DNA of 27,502 bases from Thiofaba sp049322715. GTDB lineage: Bacteria; Pseudomonadota; Gammaproteobacteria; Halothiobacillales; Halothiobacillaceae. Below, in pieces: positions 8,572 to 16,252 of this stretch (positions within the stretch are counted from its first letter, which is position 1; the number at the start of each line of letters is the position of its first letter). Under the pieces are notes generated by a model, which worked only from the letters and a program-made list of their open reading frames with translations, had not been told where the DNA came from and ran no database searches. The position numbers and the translations under genes were made by a program. The stretch lies in assembly GCA_049322715.1 (NCBI GenBank), contig JBMOQP010000007.1, forward strand, positions 1 to 27,502. The letters are read 5' to 3'.

Positions 8572-9513
8572 ATGCGCTTCGTCCCCAACAACACCAACTT
8601 CGACTTCTTCGGCAAGCGCTACATCGGCTATGCCGTGACGATCTTCTTCGTGCTCGCAGCCATCACCTCGCTGGCGACCAAGGGTCTGCACTTCGGCCTG
8701 GACTTCACCGGCGGCATGGTCGTCGAGGTGATCTACCCGCAGGCGGTCGAGCTGGACAAGGTGCGTGCCGCGCTGGACGGCAAGGGGCTCGGCGGCGGGG
8801 TGGTGCAGCACTTCGGCGCGAGCAACAACGTGCTGGTGCGCCTGCCCCCGCAAGAGGGGGTCAAGCAGGCCGAGTTGTCCGGCCAGGTGCTGGAGGCCAT
8901 GCGCGCGGTGGATGCCGGCGCGGAGATGCGCCGCGTCGAGTTCGTCGGCCCGGCGGTCGGCAAGGAGCTGATCGAGAACGGGGCGCTGGCGATCCTGTTC
9001 GTCCTGCTCGGCATCATGGCCTACGTCGGCCTGCGCTTCGAGTTCAAGCTGGCCTTCGGCGCCATCCAGGCGCTCGCCCACGACGTGCTCATCGTGCTCG
9101 GCTTCATCAGCTTCTTCGAGTTCGAGTTCGACCTCGCCGTGCTGGCGGGCGTGCTGGCGGTGATGGGCTATTCGATCAACGACACCATCGTGGTGTTCGA
9201 CCGCATCCGCGAGAACTTCCTCAAGATGCGCAAGGCGACTCCCATCGAGGTGATGAACAAGGCCACCAACGACACCCTGTCGCGCACCACCATGACCTCG
9301 CTGACCACCCTCCTGACCGTGGTGGTGCTGTTCTACCTCGGCGGCGACGCGGTGCACGGCTTCTCGTACGCCCTGATCGTCGGCATCCTCTCCGGCACCT
9401 ACTCGTCGATCTTCGTCGCCTCCTCGCTGGCGCTGGCCATGGGCCTGAAACGGGCCGACCTTCTCAGGCCCGAGAAGGCCGAGGCGGAGGCAGGGACCGA
9501 GGGGCGGCCGTAA
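8572..9513 (+). CDS. secF: Protein translocase subunit SecF
   Basis: 313 residues, partner of SecD. The N-terminal membrane segment follows NFDFFGKRYIGYAVT; the DFTGGMVVEV block opens the periplasmic domain; the C-terminal five segments contain VMGYSINDTIVVFDRIREN and TSLTTLLTVVVLFYLGGDAVHGFSYAL-type family signatures. ATG 8572 starts one base after the secD stop and has a good ribosome-binding site (GGAGGGGTG at 8559-8567) inside the end of secD. The C-terminal tail is rich in Glu/Lys/Arg. Last gene of its transcript, followed by a terminator. Confidence 0.98.
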   Translation: MRFVPNNTNFDFFGKRYIGYAVTIFFVLAAITSLATKGLHFGLDFTGGMVVEVIYPQAVELDKVRAALDGKGLGGGVVQHFGASNNVLVRLPPQEGVKQAELSGQVLEAMRAVDAGAEMRRVEFVGPAVGKELIENGALAILFVLLGIMAYVGLRFEFKLAFGAIQALAHDVLIVLGFISFFEFEFDLAVLAGVLAVMGYSINDTIVVFDRIRENFLKMRKATPIEVMNKATNDTLSRTTMTSLTTLLTVVVLFYLGGDAVHGFSYALIVGILSGTYSSIFVASSLALAMGLKRADLLRPEKAEAEAGTEGRP

Positions 9514-9534
9514 GCGCGCCGCCCGGCAGGCATG

Positions 9535-9566
9535 AAAAAGGGGTCCCGCAGGACCCCTTGTCGTTT
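9535..9566. terminator. Bidirectional terminator between secF and suhB
   Basis: AAGGGGTCC (9538-9546) pairs with GGACCCCTT (9551-9559) with loop CGCA. AAAAA precedes it, which is a T run for the minus strand, and a weaker T-rich stretch follows on the plus strand. It serves the convergent secF and suhB transcripts. Confidence 0.88.
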
Positions 9567-9588
9567 GAGGCATCCCCGGATGGATTCC

Positions 9589-10392
9589 TCAGCGGTGGTA
9601 TTCCGGCCCGACGCTGTTCTGCACCACCGTCAGCATGCTGTGCAGCAGGCGGGGGTTGGCGGCGATGACGTTGCCGCTCTTCATCGAGTTGTCGCCGCCG
9701 GCGAAGTCGGTGATCATGCCGCCCGCCTCGCGCACCAGCAGCAGGCCGGCCGCCATGTCCCAGGGCTTGAGGGCGAACTCCCAGTAGCCGTCCAGGCGGC
9801 CCGCCGCCACGTAGGCGAGGTCCAACGCCGCGGAGCCCGCGCGCCGGATACCGGCGATCGGACCGAGCATGCCGCGCAGAGTGGCGATGAACGGCTCGAT
9901 CGGCTGGTCGTCGCGGAACGGGATGCCGGTGCCGAGCAGGGCGCCATCCAGGCTCTTGAGACCGGTGACGCGGATGCGGCGGCTGTTGAGGAAGGCGCCG
10001 CCGCCGCGGCTGGCGGTGAACAGCTCGTCCTTGACCGGGTCATACACGACGGCCTGCTCCAGGCGGCCCTGGTGCTCGAGGGCGATGGAGATGGCGTACT
10101 GCGGGATGCCGTGCAGGTAGTTGGTGGTGCCGTCGAGCGGGTCGATGATCCACTGGAAGTCGCTGCCGCCATTGCCGCTGCGGCCAGTCTCCTCGCCGAG
10201 GAATGCGTGTTGCGGATAGGCCTTGCCGAGGATGTCGAGGATCACGGCCTCGGCCTGGCGGTCGATCTCGGTGACGAAATCGTTGCGTTGTTTGCTTTCG
10301 ACATTCAGGCTGTCGAGGCGCGACGAGGCGCGCAACATGACGGTGCCCGCAGCGCGGGCGGCGCGCACGGCAGTGTTCAGCATCGGATGCAT
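9589..10392 (-). CDS. suhB: Inositol-1-monophosphatase family protein SuhB
   Basis: 267 residues, the usual size. Mg2+-dependent, Li+-sensitive inositol monophosphatase fold; in Escherichia coli SuhB also joins the rRNA antitermination complex, so a role in rRNA transcription is likely here by homology. Metal-site motifs: GEET near residue 67, WIIDPLDGTTNYLHGIP (motif A) and KPWDMAAGLLLVREAGG (motif B). The start at 10392 gives MHPMLNTAVRAARAAG; the in-frame Met three codons later is the E. coli-like start and equally possible. It is divergent from trmJ with only 23 bp between the starts, so each promoter must overlap the other gene's beginning. The same arrangement exists in enterobacteria and pseudomonads. 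Confidence 0.97.
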   Translation of the reverse strand: MHPMLNTAVRAARAAGTVMLRASSRLDSLNVESKQRNDFVTEIDRQAEAVILDILGKAYPQHAFLGEETGRSGNGGSDFQWIIDPLDGTTNYLHGIPQYAISIALEHQGRLEQAVVYDPVKDELFTASRGGGAFLNSRRIRVTGLKSLDGALLGTGIPFRDDQPIEPFIATLRGMLGPIAGIRRAGSAALDLAYVAAGRLDGYWEFALKPWDMAAGLLLVREAGGMITDFAGGDNSMKSGNVIAANPRLLHSMLTVVQNSVGPEYHR

Positions 10393-10415
10393 GACGGCGA
10401 ATCTGTGAAAGAAAG

Positions 10416-11201
10416 ATGACCGAACAGAATACTACAGCCGGGACCATCTGTCCCGCCCACGACCCCCGCCACGGCCGCATCCGGATCGTGCTGGTCGGCA
10501 CCACCCACCCCGGCAACATCGGCTCCGCGGCACGGGCGATGAAGACCATGGGCCTCGCGCGCCTGGTCCTGGCCGCCCCCAAGGCGGCGATCGACGCCGA
10601 AGCCAAGGCCATGGCCGCAGGCAGCACCGACGTGCTCCGGGACGCCCGCATCGTCGACACGCTGGACGAGGCGCTGGCCGGCTGCCACTGGGTGGTGGGT
10701 GCCAGCGCCCGCCTGCGCGACGCTCCGCACGAGCTGATGACCGTGCGCCAGGCGGCCGGCCAGGCCATCCGCGAGCTTGCGGCGCAGGAGGGCGAGGTGG
10801 CCCTGGTGTTCGGCCGCGAGCACGCCGGCCTGACCAACGTCGAACTCGGCCGCTGCCATGCGCACATGGTCATCCCCGCCAACCCGGACTACAGCTCGCT
10901 CAACCTCGCGCAGGCGGTGCAGGTGGCGGCCTACGAGCTGCGCCAGGCCCTGCTGGAGGAGACGTGCGCCGTACCCCCTGTTGAACTCCCTGCCCCCGCC
11001 CCGCATGATGCAGTGGAGAGCCTGCTGGCGCACTGGCAGGCAGCGCTCGAGGGGCTGGGCTTCCTCGACCCGGCCAACCCGCGCCACCTGATGCAGAAGC
11101 TGCGCCACCTCCTGCAGCGCGCCCGCGTCACGCCGAACGAGGTCGACATCCTGCGCGGCATGCTGACCGCGGTGCAGCGGCACACCAACAGACAGGACTG
11201 A
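10416..11201 (+). CDS. trmJ: tRNA (cytidine/uridine-32-2'-O-)-methyltransferase TrmJ
   Basis: 261 residues. SPOUT-class methyltransferase that methylates the 2'-OH of C32/U32 in the anticodon loop. SPOUT motifs: HPGNIGSAARAMK (motif 1), VFGREHAGLTNVEL (motif 2) and IPANPDYSSLNLAQAVQ (motif 3, knotted AdoMet site). The C-terminal ~80 residues form the helical extension. ATG 10416 is preceded by GAAAG. cysE starts two bases after its stop, so the two are one transcript; this trmJ-cysE-iscR order is found in pseudomonads and relatives. Confidence 0.97.
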   Translation: MTEQNTTAGTICPAHDPRHGRIRIVLVGTTHPGNIGSAARAMKTMGLARLVLAAPKAAIDAEAKAMAAGSTDVLRDARIVDTLDEALAGCHWVVGASARLRDAPHELMTVRQAAGQAIRELAAQEGEVALVFGREHAGLTNVELGRCHAHMVIPANPDYSSLNLAQAVQVAAYELRQALLEETCAVPPVELPAPAPHDAVESLLAHWQAALEGLGFLDPANPRHLMQKLRHLLQRARVTPNEVDILRGMLTAVQRHTNRQD

Positions 11202-11203
11202 CC

Positions 11204-11989
11204 ATGTTCGACCGCATCCGCGAAGACATCCGCAGCGTCTATGCGCGCGACCCCGCCGCCCGCAACGCCTTCGAGGTGCTGACCACCTACCCTGGCCTGC
11301 ATGCCGTGTGGCTGCACCGCCTCAGCCACTGGCTGTGGAGCCGCCGGCTGCGCTGGCTGGCGCGCTGGCTATCCACCCTCGGCCGCTGGCTGACCGGCAT
11401 CGAGATCCACCCCGGGGCCAGAATCGGCCGCCGCTTCTTCATCGACCACGGCATGGGCGTGGTGATCGGCGAAACGGCCGAGATCGGCGACGACTGCACG
11501 CTCTACCATGGCGTGACCCTCGGCGGCACCAGCTGGAAGGAGGGCAAGCGCCACCCCACCCTGGAGGACAACGTGGTGATCGGCGCGGGGGCGAAGATCC
11601 TCGGCCCGATCACCCTCGGCGCGGGCAGCCGGGTCGGCTCCAATGCCGTGGTGCTGAAGGACGTCCCGCCCGGCGCCACCGTGGTCGGCATCCCCGGCCG
11701 GGTGGTGCAGCAGCGCGGCGAGGCGGACAGGAAGCGCGAGGCGATGGCGCAGAAGCTCGGCTTCGACGCCTACGGCGTGGCGCAGGACATGCCCGACCCG
11801 GTCGCGCACGCGATCAACTGCATGCTTGACCACATCCAGGTGCTGGACGCCCGGGTCGAGCAGCTCTCCGCCCAGGTGCGGGCGATGGGGGGCGAGGTCG
11901 AGACAGGGGCGCTGCCGCCACTAGGCGGTGTCGGCCTGCCTGACGATGCCACGGACAATGACCCATCGAAAACAGGGACAAATAGTTGA
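11204..11989 (+). CDS. cysE: Serine O-acetyltransferase
   Basis: 261 residues. Makes O-acetylserine from serine and acetyl-CoA, the first step of cysteine synthesis. It has the short N-terminal helical region (begins MFDRIREDIRSVYARDPAAR) rather than the long one of E. coli CysE. A left-handed beta-helix of hexapeptide repeats follows, with IEIHPGARIGRRFFIDHGMGVVIGE-type repeats, LYHGVTLGGTSW and VVGIPGRVV. After the catalytic domain comes a helical extension of ~70 residues (MLDHIQVLDARVEQLSAQV) ending in a low-complexity tail. Its place before iscR fits with cysteine being the sulfur donor for Fe-S clusters. The iscR promoter overlaps its stop codon. Confidence 0.95.
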   Translation: MFDRIREDIRSVYARDPAARNAFEVLTTYPGLHAVWLHRLSHWLWSRRLRWLARWLSTLGRWLTGIEIHPGARIGRRFFIDHGMGVVIGETAEIGDDCTLYHGVTLGGTSWKEGKRHPTLEDNVVIGAGAKILGPITLGAGSRVGSNAVVLKDVPPGATVVGIPGRVVQQRGEADRKREAMAQKLGFDAYGVAQDMPDPVAHAINCMLDHIQVLDARVEQLSAQVRAMGGEVETGALPPLGGVGLPDDATDNDPSKTGTNS

Positions 11990-12013
11990 CCTTTGCGCTT
12001 GGGATTGTATCCT
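11982..12013 (+). promoter_or_regulatory. iscR promoter with IscR type-1-like half-site
   Basis: TTGACC at 11986-11991 and TATCCT at 12008-12013, spacer 16 bp. The bases AATAGTTGACC that include the -35 match the left half of the type 1 IscR operator known from the E. coli isc promoter. The right half (around CTTGGGAT) is poor. This points to autorepression by [2Fe-2S]-IscR. Confidence 0.6.
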
Positions 12014-12047
12014 ATCCATTGTTGAACATTTCGAGCTGGAGACGGCA

Positions 12048-12539
12048 ATGCGCCTGACCACCAAGGGCCGCTACGCGGTGACCGCCATTCTTGACCTCGC
12101 CCTGCATCAGGGCCACGGCCCCATCACGCTCGCGGACATCGCCGAGCGGCAGGGCATCTCCCTCTCCTACCTTGAGCAGCTGTTCGCCCAGCTGCGCCGC
12201 CGCGGCCTGGTGGCCAGCACGCGCGGCCCGGGCGGCGGCTACAACCTCGGCCGCCCCGCATCGCAGATCAACGTGGCCGAGGTCATCTCCGCCGTCGACG
12301 AATCCATCGACGTGCGCCGCTGCGAGGGCAAGGGCGACTGCCAGGACCACACCAAGTGCCTCACCCATGACCTGTGGACCGACCTGACGAGCCAGATCCA
12401 TGCCTTCCTGTCCGGCATCACACTGGAGTCCCTGATGCAGCGCCGCGACGTGCTGGAGATCGCGGAACAGCAGGATCTGCGCATGCGCTTCGGCGACATC
12501 GACGAGCGCCGAGTCGTGCCCATCCACAGCGAGGCCTGA
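12048..12539 (+). CDS. iscR: Fe-S cluster regulator IscR
   Basis: 163 residues, Rrf2 family. Helix-turn-helix in residues 1-60 (MRLTTKGRYAVTAILDLA, LSYLEQLFAQLRRRGLVASTRGPGGGY). The [2Fe-2S] cluster ligands C92, C98, C104 and H107 are all present (CEGKGDCQDHTKCLTH). The holo-form normally represses the isc operon and the apo-form activates suf and other genes. ATG 12048 follows GGAG at 12038-12041; the longer open frame back to 11928 lies in cysE and the promoter. Unlike in most Gammaproteobacteria, the next gene is iscA rather than iscS. Confidence 0.97.
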   Translation: MRLTTKGRYAVTAILDLALHQGHGPITLADIAERQGISLSYLEQLFAQLRRRGLVASTRGPGGGYNLGRPASQINVAEVISAVDESIDVRRCEGKGDCQDHTKCLTHDLWTDLTSQIHAFLSGITLESLMQRRDVLEIAEQQDLRMRFGDIDERRVVPIHSEA

Positions 12540-12544
12540 ACCGC

Positions 12545-12868
12545 ATGAGCATCACCCTGACCGAGAAGGCCGCCAACTACGTAAAGGACTACCTCGCCAG
12601 CCGCGGCAGGGGCGTGGGCCTGCGCGTGGGGGTCAAGGCCTCCGGCTGCTCGGGGCTGTCCTACGTGCTCGAGTATGCCGACGAAATCCGCCCCGAGGAC
12701 ATCGTGTTCGAGAGCCATGGCGTGACCGTGGTCACCGACCCGAAGGGGCTGCTCCACCTCGATGGCTCGGAACTGGACCTCGTGCGCGAGGGCCTGAACG
12801 TCGGACTCAAGTTCAACAACCCGAACGTGAAGGATTCCTGCGGCTGCGGCGAGAGTTTCACCGTCTGA
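12545..12868 (+). CDS. iscA: Iron-sulfur cluster assembly protein IscA
   Basis: 107 residues, the exact family size. A-type carrier that helps mature [4Fe-4S] proteins. The three conserved cysteines are C35 (SGCSG) and C99/C101 (DSCGCGESF). The protein is very close in layout to E. coli IscA (GFKFNNPNVKD-type block LKFNNPNVKD, SELDLVREGLNVG). It begins only five bases after the iscR stop, so there is no room or remnant of iscS and iscU between them. GAGG at 12531-12534 lies within the last codons of iscR and may serve as ribosome-binding site. Confidence 0.95.
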   Translation: MSITLTEKAANYVKDYLASRGRGVGLRVGVKASGCSGLSYVLEYADEIRPEDIVFESHGVTVVTDPKGLLHLDGSELDLVREGLNVGLKFNNPNVKDSCGCGESFTV

Positions 12869-12870
12869 CC

Positions 12871-13350
12871 ATGAACGCCTTCGAACTGCTCGGCTTCCGC
12901 CCCGCGCTGGACATCGACGAGGCCTCGCTCGCCGAGCGCTTCGAGCAGCTGCGCGCCCAGTTCCACCCCGACCGGTTCAGCCTCGGCAGCGCGCTGGAAC
13001 GCCGCCTGGCAGTCCAGCGCGCGGCCGACATCAACGACGCGCACGCCACCCTGGCCGATCCCGTCGCGCGCGCCAGCCACCTGCTGGAGCTGCTCGGCGC
13101 GCCGGTGGACGAGGCCGAGACGATGCAGGATCCCGCCTTCCTCATGCAGCAGATGGAGCTGCGCGAGGCCCTCGACGAGGCGCACGATGCACAGGCGCGA
13201 GCCCATCTGCGCGGAGAAGTCGAAGGACTGTGGGGCGCGACCTGGTCCGCCCTCGGCCAGGCCATCGAGGCCGGCGACCTGCCCGAGGCCCGCCGCATGA
13301 TCCAGCGCCTGCAGTTTCTCAAGCGCTTCCTCGAACAACTCCCCCGCTGA
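12871..13350 (+). CDS. hscB: Fe-S co-chaperone HscB (J-domain)
   Basis: 159 residues, slightly shorter than the usual ~171. J-domain in the first ~70 residues with the HPD triad at 32-34 (FHPDRFS), followed by QRAADINDAHATLADPVARASHLLEL and a C-terminal three-helix domain (MQQMELREALDEA, FLKRFLEQL) that binds IscU in studied species. It stimulates the ATPase of HscA. Starts two bases after the iscA stop. Its normal client IscU is not encoded in this operon. Confidence 0.95.
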   Translation: MNAFELLGFRPALDIDEASLAERFEQLRAQFHPDRFSLGSALERRLAVQRAADINDAHATLADPVARASHLLELLGAPVDEAETMQDPAFLMQQMELREALDEAHDAQARAHLRGEVEGLWGATWSALGQAIEAGDLPEARRMIQRLQFLKRFLEQLPR

Positions 13351-13357
13351 GCATCCC

Positions 13358-15259
13358 ATGGCCCTGCTGCAGATCGCCGAACCCGGCCAGACCCTCGCCC
13401 CTCACGCACGCCGCACCGCCATCGGCATCGACCTCGGAACCACCAACTCGCTGGTCGCCTCGGTCATCAACGGCGTGCCGGAGTGCCTGCCGGACGAGGC
13501 GGGCGAGGTGATCCTCCCCTCGGCGGTGCACGTGACGGCGGAGGGCTTCACGATCGGTCGGGAGGCCAAGTCCCGGGCAGCCCTGGATCCGGCGCACACC
13601 TTCCTCTCGATCAAGCGCCTGATGGGGCGCGGCATGGACGACGTGCGCCGGATGCAGCCGCGCCCGCCCTACCGCTTCGTCGAGGGCGAGGATGCCGTGC
13701 CAAGGATGGAGACCCCACGCGGCCCGCTGGGCGCGGTCGAGGTCTCCGCGGAGATCCTCAAGGCCCTCAAGGCGCGTGCCGAGGCGCGCCTGGGCGACGA
13801 GCTCACCGGCGCGGTCATCACCGTGCCCGCCTACTTCGACGAGGCCCAGCGCCAGGCCACCCGCGATGCCGCGCGCCTGGCCGGGCTGCACGTGCTGCGC
13901 CTGCTCAACGAGCCAACCGCCGCCGCGCTGGCCTATGGTCTCGACCGGCAGGCCGAGGGGCTGATCGCCGTGTACGACCTCGGCGGCGGGACCTTCGACA
14001 TCTCCATCCTGCGCCTGCGCAAGGGCGTGTTCGAGGTGCTGGCCACAGGCGGCGACACCCAGCTTGGCGGCGACGATTTCGACCAGGCCGTCGCCGTGTG
14101 GCTGATGGAGCGCGCCGGGCTGGACGTGGCCGCCGGACAGTGGCTGGAGGCGGGCGATGCGCGCCAGATCAGCCGCACCGCCTGCGCCATCAAGGAGGAC
14201 CTGACCGGCAAGGACAAGACCTGCGCCAAGCTTACGCTGCGCGGCGAGACCGTCTGGCAGGGCTGCCTGACCTGCGCCGAGTTCAATACCCTGGCCGACC
14301 CGCTGATCGAGCGCACCCTCGACGCCTGTGAACAGGCGCTCAGGGATGCGGGCCTGAAGGCCGCCGACATCCAGGAGGTGGTGATGGTCGGTGGAGCCAC
14401 CCGCGTGCCGCGGGTGCGGGAGCGGGTGAGCGCCTTCTTCGGCCGCGAGGTGCTGACCGACATCGATCCGGACAAGGTCGTCGCCCTTGGCGCCGCGCTG
14501 CAGGCTGACGTGCTGGCAGGCAACAAGCCGGCCGACGAGATGCTGCTGCTCGACGTCATCCCGCTCTCCCTCGGTATCGAGACCATGGGCGGACTGGTCG
14601 AGCACATCATCCCGCGCAACACCACCCTGCCGGTGGCGCGCGCGCAGGAGTTCACCACCTTCAAGGACGGCCAGACCGCGATGAGCCTGCACGTGCTGCA
14701 GGGCGAGCGCGACACGGTCGAGGACTGCCGCTCGCTGGCGCGCTTCACCCTGCGCGGCATCCCGCCGATGGCGGCCGGCGCGGCGCGCGTGCGCGTCACC
14801 TTCCAGGTCGACGCCGACGGCCTGCTGACCGTCAGCGCCCGCGAGAAGACCTCCGGCGTGTCCGCCGAGGTGCAGGTCAAGCCGTCCTACGGCCTGTCCG
14901 AGGAGGAGATCGAGCGCATGCTGCGCGACTCCTTCGAGCATGCCGGCGACGACATCGCCGCAAGACGCTTGCGCGAAGCGCGAGTCGAGGGCCGGCGCAG
15001 CCTGGAGGCGATCGACTCCGCGATGGCGGCGGACGCCGACCTGCTCACCGACATCGACCGCCCGATCCTCGAAGGCGCGCGCGAGCTGCTCGCCAGCGCC
15101 GTCGAGGGCGAGGATGCCGGCGCCATCGCCTCGGCGGTCGAGCAGCTCGAGCACGCCGCCCTGCCGTTCGTCGAACGGCGCATGAACCGGGCGGTGAGTC
15201 TCGCGCTCGCCGGCCACACCGTCGGCGAAATGGCCGACGAGTACCGCAAAGGAAAATAA
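13358..15259 (+). CDS. hscA: Hsp70-type Fe-S chaperone HscA
   Basis: 633 residues. Specialised Hsp70 that releases Fe-S clusters from IscU with HscB. Nucleotide-binding domain: IGIDLGTTNSLVA near residue 25, VITVPAYFDEAQRQATRDAA, NEPTAAALAYGLD, VYDLGGGTFDISIL, VMVGGATRVPRVRE. Substrate-binding domain from about residue 400: IPLSLGIETMGGLVEHIIPRN-type segment, FKDGQTAMSLHVLQGER, then the helical lid. The ATG at 13358 lies eight bases after the hscB stop codon ends. Length is near E. coli HscA (616). No sequence oddity. Confidence 0.97.
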   Translation: MALLQIAEPGQTLAPHARRTAIGIDLGTTNSLVASVINGVPECLPDEAGEVILPSAVHVTAEGFTIGREAKSRAALDPAHTFLSIKRLMGRGMDDVRRMQPRPPYRFVEGEDAVPRMETPRGPLGAVEVSAEILKALKARAEARLGDELTGAVITVPAYFDEAQRQATRDAARLAGLHVLRLLNEPTAAALAYGLDRQAEGLIAVYDLGGGTFDISILRLRKGVFEVLATGGDTQLGGDDFDQAVAVWLMERAGLDVAAGQWLEAGDARQISRTACAIKEDLTGKDKTCAKLTLRGETVWQGCLTCAEFNTLADPLIERTLDACEQALRDAGLKAADIQEVVMVGGATRVPRVRERVSAFFGREVLTDIDPDKVVALGAALQADVLAGNKPADEMLLLDVIPLSLGIETMGGLVEHIIPRNTTLPVARAQEFTTFKDGQTAMSLHVLQGERDTVEDCRSLARFTLRGIPPMAAGAARVRVTFQVDADGLLTVSAREKTSGVSAEVQVKPSYGLSEEEIERMLRDSFEHAGDDIAARRLREARVEGRRSLEAIDSAMAADADLLTDIDRPILEGARELLASAVEGEDAGAIASAVEQLEHAALPFVERRMNRAVSLALAGHTVGEMADEYRKGK

Positions 15260-15263
15260 CGCC

Positions 15264-15602
15264 ATGCCACGCATCATCTTCCTGCCCAACGAACGCTTCT
15301 GTCCCGAAGGGATGGTGATCGAGGCCGAACCGGGCACCTCCATCCTCGACGCCGCACTCGCGCACGACATCGACATCGAACACGCCTGCGAGAAGTCCTG
15401 CGCCTGCACCACCTGTCACGTATGGGTGCGCGAGGGCGGCGACAGCCTCGAGGCACCGTCCGAGTGCGAGGACGACATGCTCGACAAGGCCTGGGGCCTG
15501 GACCCCGACTCGCGCCTGTCCTGCCAGGCGGTGGTGGGCGATGCCGACCTCGTGGTCGAGATCCCGAAGTACACCATCAACCTGGCCTCCGAAGGCCACT
15601 GA
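15264..15602 (+). CDS. fdx: ISC-type [2Fe-2S] ferredoxin
   Basis: 112 residues. Adrenodoxin-type ferredoxin that supplies electrons during cluster assembly. Cluster ligands C42, C48, C51 and C87 (HACEKSCACTTCHVWV ... SRLSCQAVV) at the same positions as E. coli Fdx; C46 is the extra conserved cysteine of the ISC type. It starts four bases after the hscA stop codon. In species that have IscS, Fdx reduces the persulfide/cluster on IscS-IscU; those partners must be encoded elsewhere here. Confidence 0.97.
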   Translation: MPRIIFLPNERFCPEGMVIEAEPGTSILDAALAHDIDIEHACEKSCACTTCHVWVREGGDSLEAPSECEDDMLDKAWGLDPDSRLSCQAVVGDADLVVEIPKYTINLASEGH

Positions 15603-15617
15603 CCGGGAGCGCCGCGC

Positions 15618-15812
15618 ATGAACTGGACCGACACCCTCGACATCGCCATCGCCCTGATGGATGCCCACCCGGACGTCGACCCGCAGTGGGTGCGCTTCAC
15701 CGACCTGCACGCCTGGGTACTGGAACTGCCGGGCTTCGCGGGCGACCCGGAGAAATCCAACGAGAAGATCCTCGAGGCGATCCAGATGGCCTGGATTGAA
15801 GAACGCGACTGA
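15618..15812 (+). CDS. iscX: Fe-S assembly protein IscX
   Basis: 64 residues, the usual family size. Small acidic winged-helix protein that binds IscS and iron and modulates cluster assembly. Family blocks WTDTLDIAIALMDAHPDVDPQWVRFTDL (split here: WTDTLDIAIAL, HPDVDPQWVRFTDLH), LPGFAGDPEKSNEKILEAIQ and a C-terminal WIEE. Last gene of the isc operon. Its known partner IscS is missing from this locus. Confidence 0.95.
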   Translation: MNWTDTLDIAIALMDAHPDVDPQWVRFTDLHAWVLELPGFAGDPEKSNEKILEAIQMAWIEERD

Positions 15813-15826
15813 GCCCCATGGAGATG

Positions 15827-15856
15827 CTGGATCAATCCGTCCCTGGATTGATCCAG
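15827..15856 (+). terminator. Perfect 12-bp stem-loop after iscX
   Basis: CTGGATCAATCC (15827-15838) pairs with GGATTGATCCAG (15845-15856) around a six-base loop. It begins 14 bases after the iscX stop. No T run follows, so it is either a processing/stabilising hairpin at the end of the isc mRNA or a factor-dependent terminator. Confidence 0.45.
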
Positions 15857-15863
15857 CTCGGCT

Positions 15864-15903
15864 GATCCCTCCTCTCAAGCTCTTCCGGCATCCATGCCGG
15901 AAG
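15864..15903 (-). repeat. Palindromic element, type B, copy B1 (inverted)
   Basis: Stem CTTCCGGC (15882-15889) / GCCGGAAG (15896-15903) with loop ATCCAT, i.e. ATGGAT on the minus strand. On that strand it continues into GAGAGGAGGGATC, matching the downstream arm of the copy at 18010-18049. Confidence 0.8.
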
Positions 15904-15917
15904 GCCCTACGGACTTC

Positions 15918-16003
15918 AGCTTTCGAGAGCACCGCGAAGTGAATTTTCTCGAGGGCCGTACCCGCAACGACATGGATGTCGGAAGGGACCGAGAGGAGGG
16001 ACC
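15918..16003 (+). repeat. Palindromic element, type B, copy B2
   Basis: 15971-16003 matches 18017-18049 at 30 of 33 positions, and CTCGAGGGCCGTACCC (15949-15964) matches the segment before the hairpin in the other copies. The apical hairpin is reduced to CGAC (15968-15971) / GTCG (15978-15981) with loop ATGGAT. Confidence 0.8.
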
Positions 16004-16042
16004 CGCGGTGGCCTCCGCGAATCAACGAATGATGTCGTCGTT

Positions 16043-16110
16043 GCTGGGCACATCCTTGTGCCCAGCGCTTCGGGGAACGCTTTGCGTTCCATCGTTGTTC
16101 CTACAACGAT
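16043..16110 (-). repeat. Divergent palindromic element, type A, copy A6
   Basis: Three consecutive hairpins in the same order as the minus strand of other type A copies: GCTGGGCAC / GTGCCCAGC with loop ATCCTT; GGAACGC / GCGTTCC; ATCGTTGT / ACAACGAT. The first loop and the linker TTCGGG equal those of copy A4, while all stem sequences differ but still pair. The last hairpin is followed by TTT and may end the isc transcript. Confidence 0.7.
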
Positions 16111-16222
16111 TTTCGCGTTGAGGCATCCCTGCCCCAGGCGGGAGACGCCGACATTCAGCGCACCTCTATCATCCCCGACCAGAAAACTTTTCGTCGCCCC
16201 GATAGTCATCCTTTATCAAGCA

Positions 16223-16252
16223 CTTGAACCCGCATACAATGGCGGGTTCAAG
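16223..16252 (+). promoter_or_regulatory. Perfect 11-bp palindrome with -10-like TACAAT in its loop, upstream of ndk
   Basis: CTTGAACCCGC (16223-16233) and GCGGGTTCAAG (16242-16252) flank ATACAATG. TACAAT (16235-16240) would be a good -10, with a poor -35 (TTTATC, 16212-16217, 17 bp away). Either an operator around the ndk promoter or a hairpin in the ndk leader. Confidence 0.5.

Noticed and set aside
6654..8615. Long minus-strand open frame (653 codons) opposite secD
   Set aside because: Same kind of shadow; secD motifs on the plus strand are unambiguous.
9532..10419. Plus-strand open frame opposite suhB
   Set aside because: suhB on the minus strand carries the full inositol monophosphatase motifs and the frame here begins inside the terminator.
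13319..15412. Long minus-strand open frame (697 codons) opposite hscA and fdx
   Set aside because: Shadow of hscA; composition typical of antisense reading of GC-rich codons.
16043..16110. Three-hairpin region as a riboswitch for ndk
   Set aside because: It lies 175 bp upstream of ndk, and its architecture is explained as a divergent type A element; no known riboswitch pattern is visible.
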